A stretch of DNA of 64,000 nt from assembly GCA_964610505.1 (NCBI GenBank), contig CAZSXU010000008.1, forward strand, positions 60,150 through 124,149, read 5' to 3'. A program made the translations under genes and the position numbers. Below, piece by piece: positions 16,727 to 27,200 of this stretch. Position 1 is the first letter of the stretch. Every line of letters begins with the position of its first letter. This DNA is from CAZSXU01 sp964610505 (GTDB lineage: Bacteria > Arandabacterota > Arandabacteria > JAGLYR01). Below the pieces are notes generated by a model, which saw nothing but the letters and a program-made list of their open reading frames with translations, made no database searches and was not told where the DNA came from.

Positions 16727-19700
16727 ATGCGCTGGTACTCGGTTGTTTTGGTTTCTGTTTGCATGATTGCCACCTGTTTCGTTGAAAGTGTTGCCGCTCG
16801 ATCCAAGATGAGAGCCGTCCAGCCGGGTCACAACCCCGGTGTCGAGCGATTCCTGAAACCCGACGGCAAGTTTGATCTCGAGGCCGCTCGCGGGCAGGGG
16901 TTTGAGGGCACCCTGGATGTTTCGGGATTCAAAACACTACCCGACCGCAGAACGGGCGAGCCGGTGTTCGTACCCCGGGCCGGCAAGCGGTCGCGGGATC
17001 CCGGGGATGAATATTGGGCCGAAGGCTTCGGATTACCGGGCGTGGACAAGGACATCTACGCCGTCGCCGTTTACGACGGGGAGCTGGTCGTCGCGGGATG
17101 GTTCGACTTCGCCGGAGACCACGGCGTAGAGGGACTCGCGCGCTGGGACGGCGCCTCATGGAACAGCTTCCCGGGATGGGACATCGACTGGTATCCCATG
17201 ACGGCGCTGATCGTACACGACGGATCGCTCTACGTCGGCGGACCGTTTTTGATGATGGCCTCCAACGGCATTGCGCGCCATGTCGCCCGGTGGGACGGCA
17301 CCCGGTGGTACAAACTGGGACAGGGAACGGACGACAATGTCCTTTGCTTCGCCACCTATGATGGTGATCTTGTCGTCGGCGGAGTGTTCACGACGGCCGG
17401 GGGAGCATCCGCCAACGGCATTGCCCGCTGGGACGGCGCCAGCTGGTACCCACTGGATACGGGGATTACCGGCGGTACGTACACCGATGTTCAGGGCCTC
17501 GCCGTTTGGGGTACGGACCTGGTTGCGGCAGGCGAGTTCACACACGCGGGCGGCAATCCGGCGAACAACATCGCGCGCTGGGACGGCGTCGACTGGTACG
17601 CGCTGGGTTCCGGAACCGACAGCTGGAATTGGGCCGTGACCGTCTACGACGGCGATGTGATTGTCGGCGGACACTTCGAGTATGCAGGAGGGGTCGCCGC
17701 CAACGCGATCGCCCGATGGGACGGCCTCAGCTGGTACCCCCTGGGTTCCGGTATGAGCCACAGCCCGTCGGACCCGCAGGTCTACACCCTTGCCGTGGTT
17801 GGGCCGGATCTCATCGCCGGTGGCCATTTCGATACGGCTGGTGGAACTCCTGCCGAGAACATTGCCCGATGGAATGGAAGTTCGTGGAGCGACGTCGGCT
17901 CCGGCGTGGACAATACAGTTCAAGGCATCTGCGAGTATGGCGGCGATCTGATTGCCGTCGGGGGATTCACATACGCGGAAGACGGGACTTTCCTCCGCTA
18001 CGTCGGCAGCTGGGACGGCGCTACATGGAACAAGATGGGTGACGGGCAGGGTGTGTGGGAGTATGCGTCGGCGCTTGCGAGCTTCGAGGGGAATCTCGTC
18101 GCGGCAGGACCGATGCAGGCTGGGGACGAGACCATTTCCGGCGGCCTCACATTGTGGGATGGGGTTTCCTGGACAGACGTCAACCCCGGCCTGGTCAACG
18201 GCCCGCAGCCGGGATATGCCGAAGCTCTGATCGTATACGGCGGGGACCTCATCGTCGCCGGTGAGTTCACGGAGGCCGGCGGCGTGGCGGCCGCCAACAT
18301 TGCGCGCTGGACCGGGTCCGCCTGGTATCCGCTGGGATCCGGATGCGACAACGTGGTATCGGCCCTGGCGATCTACGACGGGGATCTCGTTGCCGGGGGC
18401 GACTTCCTCTCCGCAGGCGGAGTCTCTGCCGACAAGGTAGCTCGCTGGGACGGGTCCAACTGGTACGCTCTGGGTTCCGGAATCGGCACCGGTTTTCTCG
18501 GAGGCAGCGTGCTGGCCCTGGCTGAGTACGACGGGGATTTAATCGCCGCCGGCATCTTCGAGACGGGCGACGGCGCGCCGGGGGACGGGATTGCGGGATG
18601 GAACGGTTCCTCCTGGTATCCCCTGGGATCCGGCGTGCTCAACGGGAGCAATGTAGGGTGGGTTTACGATCTTGACGTGTACGATGGCGACCTGATTGCG
18701 GCCGGGATGTTCGACTCCGCCGGCGGCGTTCCGGCCATCGGAATCGCCCGGTGGGACGGGATCCACTGGAGTGACCTCGGCGGGGGACCCCCTGTTCTGT
18801 GTAGCGGTCGCGGACTGACCCTGTATCGCGGCAACCTGATCGCGGCCGGTGGTGTCGATCCCCTCATCTTCGAATGGGACGGCGCAGCCTGGAGCGATCT
18901 CGGCTCCGGCATGATGGGCGGTGGCGCCTCGGCACTGGCCGTGCACGAAGGCGCTCTCTGGGTCGGAGGGGATTTCCGGATTGCCGGCGGGAAGAGCTCG
19001 GTGAACATCGCCCGGTGGAACCCCGGGCCTTTCACGTTCGTCGTGAACCCGGCCGGAACCGGTGACTACGCCACGATCCAGGCCGCCATCGATGCCGCGT
19101 ACTATGGAGACGTGATCGAGCTCACCGATGGGACTTTCCGGGGCGCCGGGAATCGCGATGTCGATTTCCTGGGCAAGGTTATCACCGTCAGATCCCAGAG
19201 CAGGAATCCGGAGGACTGTATCATCGATTGCGAGGGGAGCTCCGGTGACCCTCACCGTGGGTTCATCTTCCAGTCCGGGGAGGATTCGCAGTCGGTTCTT
19301 GAAGGTGTAACAATCACCGGCGGGTATCAGACCCTCCGGGGCGGAGGGCTCATTTGTTTCCAATCCTCCCCCACCATTCAGGACTGTATCTTCACCGGCA
19401 ATGCGGCGGCGCCCGAGGGCGGCGGAGTTGGCGGCGGTCTCGAATGTCTAACCGGCTCTTCCCCCACTATCATCAACTGCGTCTTCTACGGAAACTCCGC
19501 CGGCTACGGCGCCGGGATGTCCTGTCAGGACAGTTCTGCTCCGACGATTCAGAACTGCACTTTCTATGACAACTCGGCGACCGACGGCGGAGGCGGACTG
19601 CTGTGTAACGGCAGCTGCTCCCCGGACGTGATCAACTGTATTATCGCTTCGAACACGGAAGAAGCCGTTCTCTGCTATACGTATTCGTATCCCACCCTCA

Positions 19701-21133
19701 GCTGCTGTGACGTGTGGGGCAATACGGGCGGAGACTGGGTCGGCTGCATCGCGGGCCAGTCGGGCGCCAACGGGAACATCTCCTCGGACCCTATGTTCTG
19801 TGATCCGGAGGAGGCTGAGTTCACAATCCGCAACGACTCCGAATGCGCGCCGGACAACTCGCCCCTCGACTGCGGACTGATCGGAGCACGCATGGTCGGC
19901 TGCGGCCAGAAGATCAGAGTGCCCAGTGACGCCCCGACAGTCGAAGAAGCCGTAGCCGTGGCCATTCCCGGTGATACCGTATTTGTGGAATGCGGCACTC
20001 ACTACGAGCACGACATCCAGGTTCCGTCCGGTGTTCTTCTCATCGGGGAATCCTGCAAGGCGGGCGGCACCGTCATTGATGCCCAGGGCCTGGGGCGGGT
20101 ACTCTACTGCGCGAATCTCGACGGCTCCACGTTGATCACCGGACTGACCCTGACCGGCGGCTTGGGAGATTACGGTGGCGGCATCCTCTGCGACAATGCT
20201 TCGCCGACGATTGAGGACTGCTGGTTCTCCGACAATTCCAGCCAGTATGACGGCGGAGGCATGTTTTGCCGAAACGCGTCCTCCCCTACCCTGACCGACT
20301 GTGTCTTCTCCAACAACACGGCCGGAGACGACGGCGGCGCCCTCGGATTCCGCGACTCTTCCAACCCCATCCTCTACGGCTGCACTCTGGCCGACAATTC
20401 GGCGAACGATGATGGCGGTGCACTCTACGGATACATTGCATCTCCAAGTTTCTATAACTGCACCATCACGGGAAATCACACTCCGGATCTCGGTTCCGCT
20501 CTCTGTATGAACAACGGTGGCTCCGCCACGCTCGAAAACACGATCGTCGCATTCAATACGGACGGCGAAGCGATTGCCTGCGTCTCGAGCAACGCCGCGC
20601 TCACCTGTTGCGATGTCTACGGAAACGCCGGCGGGGACTACACCGGATGCCTGGCGGGCCAGAGCGGTGTCGACGGAAACTTCTCGGATGATCCTCTCTT
20701 CTGTAATGCCGCCAGCGGGGATTACTCGCTCGACGCATCGTCCCTCTGCCTGCCCGACAACAACCCGGCCTGCGGACTGGTTGGAGCGGACACCCTCGGT
20801 TGCGGGCTCTCGACGGTGGCGGATCAGACGAGCCGCTCACTGCCGAGGACACTGACTTTGGGATCGGCCGTCCCTAATCCGTTCAATCCGGTTACGGAGA
20901 TCACCTATGGGGTCCCTGCGGGCAACGGACCGTCACGCGTCACTCTTAACATCTACGACGCCCTCGGGCGCCGCGTTGCCACGCTGGTGGATGAAGACCG
21001 CGCCCCGGGCTCCCACTCCGTCACCTGGAACGGCACGGACCGCGACGGATCCCCTGTGGCAAGCGGGGTCTATTTCTATCGGATTACATGGATGGAACGG
21101 AGTGAAACGAAGCGGATGGTGCTTCTGAAATAG
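16727..21133 (+). CDS. Exported kelch-like repeat and beta-helix protein with sorting-type C-terminus
   Basis: 1468 residues from the ATG at 16727 (AGGAG seven bases upstream; signal peptide MRWYSVVLVSVCMIATCFVESVAA). Residues about 100-790 contain some 13 repeats of the form IARWDGSSWYPLGSG...VYDGDLIAAGxF, similar to Rax2/cortical-marker-like propeller repeats. Two right-handed beta-helix modules follow (starts near 19075 and 19930 in the DNA), each closing with CCDVYGNAGGDWVGCIAGQ-type Cys motifs. The end is a FlgD-like domain (PNPFNPVTEITYGVP ... MVLLK). The sorting-type C-terminus and signal peptide predict secretion and surface attachment. It shares modules with both flanking genes; only the N-terminal head differs. 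Function unknown. Confidence 0.87.
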   Translation: MRWYSVVLVSVCMIATCFVESVAARSKMRAVQPGHNPGVERFLKPDGKFDLEAARGQGFEGTLDVSGFKTLPDRRTGEPVFVPRAGKRSRDPGDEYWAEGFGLPGVDKDIYAVAVYDGELVVAGWFDFAGDHGVEGLARWDGASWNSFPGWDIDWYPMTALIVHDGSLYVGGPFLMMASNGIARHVARWDGTRWYKLGQGTDDNVLCFATYDGDLVVGGVFTTAGGASANGIARWDGASWYPLDTGITGGTYTDVQGLAVWGTDLVAAGEFTHAGGNPANNIARWDGVDWYALGSGTDSWNWAVTVYDGDVIVGGHFEYAGGVAANAIARWDGLSWYPLGSGMSHSPSDPQVYTLAVVGPDLIAGGHFDTAGGTPAENIARWNGSSWSDVGSGVDNTVQGICEYGGDLIAVGGFTYAEDGTFLRYVGSWDGATWNKMGDGQGVWEYASALASFEGNLVAAGPMQAGDETISGGLTLWDGVSWTDVNPGLVNGPQPGYAEALIVYGGDLIVAGEFTEAGGVAAANIARWTGSAWYPLGSGCDNVVSALAIYDGDLVAGGDFLSAGGVSADKVARWDGSNWYALGSGIGTGFLGGSVLALAEYDGDLIAAGIFETGDGAPGDGIAGWNGSSWYPLGSGVLNGSNVGWVYDLDVYDGDLIAAGMFDSAGGVPAIGIARWDGIHWSDLGGGPPVLCSGRGLTLYRGNLIAAGGVDPLIFEWDGAAWSDLGSGMMGGGASALAVHEGALWVGGDFRIAGGKSSVNIARWNPGPFTFVVNPAGTGDYATIQAAIDAAYYGDVIELTDGTFRGAGNRDVDFLGKVITVRSQSRNPEDCIIDCEGSSGDPHRGFIFQSGEDSQSVLEGVTITGGYQTLRGGGLICFQSSPTIQDCIFTGNAAAPEGGGVGGGLECLTGSSPTIINCVFYGNSAGYGAGMSCQDSSAPTIQNCTFYDNSATDGGGGLLCNGSCSPDVINCIIASNTEEAVLCYTYSYPTLSCCDVWGNTGGDWVGCIAGQSGANGNISSDPMFCDPEEAEFTIRNDSECAPDNSPLDCGLIGARMVGCGQKIRVPSDAPTVEEAVAVAIPGDTVFVECGTHYEHDIQVPSGVLLIGESCKAGGTVIDAQGLGRVLYCANLDGSTLITGLTLTGGLGDYGGGILCDNASPTIEDCWFSDNSSQYDGGGMFCRNASSPTLTDCVFSNNTAGDDGGALGFRDSSNPILYGCTLADNSANDDGGALYGYIASPSFYNCTITGNHTPDLGSALCMNNGGSATLENTIVAFNTDGEAIACVSSNAALTCCDVYGNAGGDYTGCLAGQSGVDGNFSDDPLFCNAASGDYSLDASSLCLPDNNPACGLVGADTLGCGLSTVADQTSRSLPRTLTLGSAVPNPFNPVTEITYGVPAGNGPSRVTLNIYDALGRRVATLVDEDRAPGSHSVTWNGTDRDGSPVASGVYFYRITWMERSETKRMVLLK

Positions 21134-21140
21134 AAAGTGA

Positions 21141-21180
21141 CGTGGTTCGTGGTTCGATATTCGTTCTCGGAGAAGGGCAT
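21141..21180 (+). repeat. Leader repeat copy A with TGGTTCG heptamers
   Basis: This 40-base block after the preceding stop codon recurs nearly unchanged at 29042-29088. It has two tandem TGGTTCG units, then ATATTCG and TTCTCGGAGAAGGGCAT. It lies 34 bases before the ATG of the next beta-helix gene, so it will be in the intergenic part of a joint transcript or in a leader. Confidence 0.7.
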
Positions 21181-21214
21181 TGTAGAGAACCCGACATCCC
21201 GAGGAGGTTTGATC

Positions 21215-24200
21215 ATGCGCTCCTGGTTACCGATGTTCATCATCCTGGCGGTCCTCGTATCGGCGATGGATGCCGTCGCCCAGAGGGAGCGCCCTGCACA
21301 AGACCCGCGAGAGGCGCTGGGCCTGGATCGCGCCGGCTCTGCATCCTCCATTCCTTCGGGTGATGTCAAGGATTCGAACATCCACTGGTTCGGGTTCTAT
21401 GATCCCGGTACGGGCACGGCGGTCCCGGATGAGACCTGGACGTTCGATCATGGCGCGGCGGATCCTTTCGAAGGATGGGTCTCGGAAGATATGACCGGGA
21501 ACGACTTCACCGCCTGGAAACGAATCACCGAAGCCTCCTGGGCGGGGCACGACAATGCCATACCGGCGCCTCTTCTCCAGGGAACGGCGAGCTATTGGGT
21601 CGGCTTCTTCGAAGACAGGGCGGACAGCCTCTGCTGGAGGAACGGTCTCGGCTATGGAATCAACTGGCGCCAGCAACGGCTGATCAGCCCGAGTTTCACG
21701 TACGACGGAAGCGACTCTGTCCGGATCTCATTCCTGTACTTCAGCGACTGTGAACCGGACTACGACGGTACCACCGTCCTGGTGAGCTTCCCCGCTCTTG
21801 ACACGACGGTGACCCTGGACTTCTTCGAAGGACCGCACGGATCCCCTTCAGCGCCGACGCCTTTCTCCGAGACGGTCGATGTCGAGACGCTGAGCGGAGG
21901 TCAGCCCACGCCGTTCGCCCTGGTCTTTGAGTTTAACTCGGATGCGGGCTGGTGCGACGAAGATGGGCAGTTCAACAGCACATACGGGGCCTTTGGCGTA
22001 GACAGCATCACCATTGCGAACAACGTCGTGGAGGGGGACCAGTTCTTCGATTTCGAAACGGGCGACGAGGGGTTCACCACATCCTTCTTTCCGGGACTCG
22101 GGGATTTCTCGGCGATCAATCCGGTGGGCCCGTACGGACTGACCGAGCCGGACTGCAACCTGGATGGGAACGTCGTGTCTTTCCATGATGAGAGCTGGGG
22201 CCATCCGGATGACAGCACGATCAATATCGTTTCACCTTCCGTCCCTCTTAGCGATATCGGTTCCGGCCCCTTCACAATCTTCGTCGAGCTCGACGTGTAC
22301 GAGGACCTGCCGATCCACGCCCAGTGTGACTTCTGGCGCTACGGCTGGACCTACTACCCGTACGACTGTCCTCCTGGCGGGTCCATGTGGTCTCCGCCCC
22401 AGATGACCACCCAGTACGAATACACAGGATCCACCGAAGAGCCCGGTTGTTTCCAGCTCCGTCGGTTCGGCCGACACGTTGAGGAGCAGGTCACCTACAT
22501 TCCGGCAGACGCGGAATCCTGTCGCGTCGTTCTCCAGTTCCTGAACGCCTGTGACTTCTACAACGGTACATTCTGTTCATGCGCTATCCCGTCGAACTTC
22601 AGTCCTCTTTTTGACAATATCCGCATCGGCGTGGTGGAAGCGGACAGCGTCCTTTTCGTTCCCAGCGGAGATTTCCCCACCATCCAGGCCGCTATCGATT
22701 CGTCCGTCAGCGGCAACCAGATCCTCCTCGCCGATGGGACCTACGCGGGAGATGGAAACCGAGATCTGGATTTCCAGGGGAAGGACATCACGGTTCGTTC
22801 CGAGAGCGGCGATCCTTCGGCCTGCATCATCGATTGTGAAGGGACACCGGGCGAACCTCATCGAGGCGTGTTCTTCGATGGAGAAGGCCCGCTGGCGGTA
22901 CTCAAAGACCTGACCATCACGGGCGGCTACGGCGATTACGGCGGAGCGATTCTTTGTGATGGATCCTCGCCCACGATGGAGGGCTGCGTCTTCACCGGCA
23001 ACTCCAGCCAGTACGATGGTGGCGCGGTCTTCTGCCGGTCCACGTCCACTCCAACCCTCACAGATTGTGTGCTGTCCAATAATGCCGCGGGAGACGACGG
23101 CGGGGGCTTCGGATGCCGTGACACCTCCGATGTCCAGCTGACGGGTTGCACGCTCATTGACAACACCGCCTCAGACGACGGAGGTGCCGTCTACTGTTAC
23201 AACGCCACGCCGACCTTCACGAATTGTACGATTGCCGGGAACCATGCACCGGACCAGGGCGCCGCACTGGGGCTGGTCGGATCCAGCGCGATCCTCAACA
23301 ACACGATCATCGCACTGAATACCGACAACGCACCCTTCTACTGTTCGGGATCCAGCCCCGTACTCTCCTGCTGCGATGTGTACGGCAATGCGGGGGGCGA
23401 CTGGACGGGATGCATTGGCGGGCAGGAGACCCTCCGCGACAATCTTTCCGCCAATCCTCTCTTCTGTGATGCCGACAATGGCAACTATCTCCTGCGGTCA
23501 TGCTCGCCCTGTCTGAACGCGCCCGGCTGCGGACAGGTGGGATCTCTCGGATTCGGCGACTGCCCCTCGCGCACCTGGTATGTGCCGGCGGACGCGCCCA
23601 CGATCCAGGCCGCTATCGATCTTGCCTGTTCGGGCGACACCGTGCGCGTCGCCGCCGGAACCTATACGGGCGACGGGAATCGGGACATTGACTTCGGAGG
23701 CAAGGGGATTCTTCTCAGGGGTGACTCTTACCAGCCTTCCCTTTATGTACTCGACGTCGGGGGAAGTGTGGGGGATCCGCACCGGGGATTCATTTTCCAG
23801 AGCGAGGAGGATTCCACGACGGTCGTGAGAGCCCTGACGATCACCGGTGGCTATGCAACACAGGGCGGAGCCGTCAACTGTGATCACAGCTCCCCGGAAT
23901 TGTCCAGCCTGGTCTTCTTGAGTAACACCGCCTCAGATGACGGCGGGGCCGTGTACTGCACGAATTACAGCTCGCCGCGCGTACTGAATTGCGAAGCGGT
24001 GGATAACACGGCCGGAGACAACGGCGGAGGGTTCTACTTCAACTCCCATTGCCAACCCTTTATCCACTACTGCAATGTCTTCGGAAACTCCGCCACCGAC
24101 GCCGGGGGCGGAATCGGATATGCCAACTACTCGAGCGGTGATGGCCGCGGCTGTGACATTGCCCACAACCAGGCCGGCGTCGGCGGAAGCGGTGTCTTCT

Positions 24201-27200
24201 GCCACGGAAACTGCTACCCGGATTTCGAGAGCTTCACGATCTCCCACAACTCGAGTTCCGGAGGCAGTGTCCTCGCTCGCCAGAACTCCTTGATCGACTT
24301 GACCCACACCAATATCACGTTCGATGCGACCGGCCCGGCCGTCGCCTGTGAGACGGGCGGAGCCGTGAGTCTCAACTGCTCGAATGTATACGGAAACGCC
24401 GGAGGGGATTACGTCGGCTGCATCGCCGGTGAGGAGGGAGCGGACAACAACTTCTCGGCCGACCCCATCTACTGCAATCCCGACAGCAACGATTTCTGGG
24501 TTCGAAGTGACTCGCCGTGCCTGATGCATCCCGGCTGCGGAGCCATCGGGGGCATAGGCATCGGATGCTACGCCTGGAGAACCTGGCTGGTCTGTCCGGA
24601 CGGATCCGGGGATTTCACGACGATCCAGGAAGCCGTCAGCGCTGCGGCCGAGCAGGACACCATCGAACTCTGTGACGGCATCTACACGGGCGACGGGAAT
24701 CGGGATATCTCGACGTGGAAGAAGTTAACGATCCGATCACAGACTGGTGACCCCACGGCCTGCATCATCGATGTCCAGGGGACCGCTGAGGAGTATCACC
24801 GGGCATTCACAATCAGCAGCTTCGGGGATGTCGATTTCGAAGGGATCACATTCACCGGGGGCTATTCCGACTACTCCGGCGGCGCAATCAAATGCCAGGA
24901 CTCGGATGTGGTGTTCCGGGACTGCATGTTCACAGATAACAACTGCGTGAGTACGGGTGGAGCCGTATATGCCACCACGAGCTATAGTGGCTCCACGATC
25001 TTCTACGACTGCATCTTCATGAATAACACAGCCGAATACGGTGGGGCCGTCGTCTGTATGGGAAACGGGTACTTCCATGGCTGCGTGATGTCCGGAAACA
25101 CGGCCGATCGCGGTGGAGCGATCTACGCGGCCTACGGTGGGGGCTCGTACTTCGACTGCACCATTGTAGACAACCATGGAACCGAAGGCAGCGCGGCCTA
25201 CCTGTCCTACCAAGCGGACCTCTATTTCAACAGGACGATCCTCGCGTTCAATACGGGAAGCCAGACTGTGGAGTGCGGCGAACCCTCCGCCGACGCCCGT
25301 CTCTACTGCAGCGATGTCTTCGGGAACTCCGGCGGAGACTGGGTCGGCTGTATCGCCGACCAGGCGGGGAATATCGGCAACATCTCCGAGGATCCCCGAT
25401 TCTGTGATCTCACGGGAGGAGACTACACCCTCCGGTGTACATCGCCCTGCCTGGATCCCGCCGAGCCCAGCTGCGATGGCATGGGCGCATTGGGCGAAGG
25501 CGATTGCCCGAGGACGTGGTACGTTCCCTCGCAGTGTCCGACGATCCAGGCGGGCATCGATTCGGCCTGCTCGGGCGGCACAGTACTCATCGCCGACGGC
25601 ACCTACGCGGGTGAGGGAAATCGGGATGTCGATTTCGGCGGCAAGGCCCTGACGGTCAGGTCGGAGAGTGGAAACGCCGACCTCTGCGTCATCGATTGCC
25701 AGGCGGATTCGCTCAATCCTCACCGGGGATTCATCTTCCAGAACGGTGAAGATTCCACGTCCGTGCTCCAGGATGTGACCATCACCAACGCCTACCATGG
25801 CCTCTACGGGGCCGGCATTCTGTGCTACGGGTCATCTCCAACAATCACCGGCTGCATCGTCCGAGACAACGCCACGGCCCGCGGGCCCGGAACGCACGGC
25901 GCCGGTATCTGCTGTAACTCAAGCGCCTCGCCGGAGATTACCGATTGTCTCATCTCCGACAACTCCGCCGACTACGGCGGCGGGATCTCCTGTCTCGGCT
26001 CGTCCAGTCCGGACATCGCCCGCTGCACAATCGCCGGGAACGCAGCAGGGGCGGGCGCGGCCCTCCTCTGCAGTGACGTGTCGAATCCCATCATCACCCG
26101 GTCGATTCTCGCGATGAACGCCGAGGGCGAGGCTATCCTCTGCTGGACCTATTCGAATCCTGCACTTGCCTGTTCTGACGTCTTCGGAAACGCGGGCGGC
26201 GATTGGGTCGGATGCATCGCCGGCCAGGATACACTTGACAACAACTTCTCTGCCGACCCCATCTTCTGCGGCGCAGAGGATGGCAACTACCATCTCCGGA
26301 TCTGCTCTCCCTGTCTGAACGTGGACGGCTGTGGTCAGGTGGGCGCTCTGGGATCGGGCGGCTGTGAGCGAGTCTGGCATGTTCCTGCCGAAGCACTCAC
26401 AATCCAAGCCGGCATCGATTCGGCCGCCTGTGGCGACACGGTGGTCGTCGCCTGTGGTACCTACAACGAGCACAGCATCATCCTCAAGGGAGGAATCGTC
26501 CTTCGCAGTGAGACCGGGACGTACGACTGCGTCACCATCGACGCCGAACAACAGGGCACCATCTTCTATGCCCAGGATTTCTCGGACATCACCGAGATTG
26601 TGGGTCTCACGCTGACGGGAGGCCTCTTCTACAGCGGCGGGGCCATGTTTACGGACGATTGCACTCTTCGAATCTCGAACTGCCACTTCACAGACAACAG
26701 GGGGCAGAGTCTGGGCGGAAACAGCTACGCGGCCGGCATCTTCGCGGGTGGCGATGTCCATCTGTCCGGCTGCGTGTTCTCGAACAACATCGCCGAGGGG
26801 GCCGGGCACGGCGGGGCCATCTACGCGGCGGGCGATACAATGTCGGTCGTCAACTGCACGGTTTACGGGAACGCCGCCCAGAGCGGCGAAGGGGCCGGGT
26901 TGTTTGTAACCGGGTCCGCTTCCGTGTATCTGGGCAACTCCATCATCGCCTTCAGTAGCGAGGGCGAGGCCGTCTATTGCACCGGCACCGGTACGGATCC
27001 AACCGTGAACTGCTGTGACATCTTCGGCAATGCAGGCGGCGATTGGGTCGGATGCATTGCGGGCCAGGACTCGCTCCACCACAACCTCTCGGTAGATCCC
27101 CTGTTCTGCGATGCCGGAGGCGGCGATTTCACCCTCTACAGTCATTCGCCCTGCGAGGCGGCAAACGCTTGGTCTTGTGGCACAATCGGAGCGAAGGGCG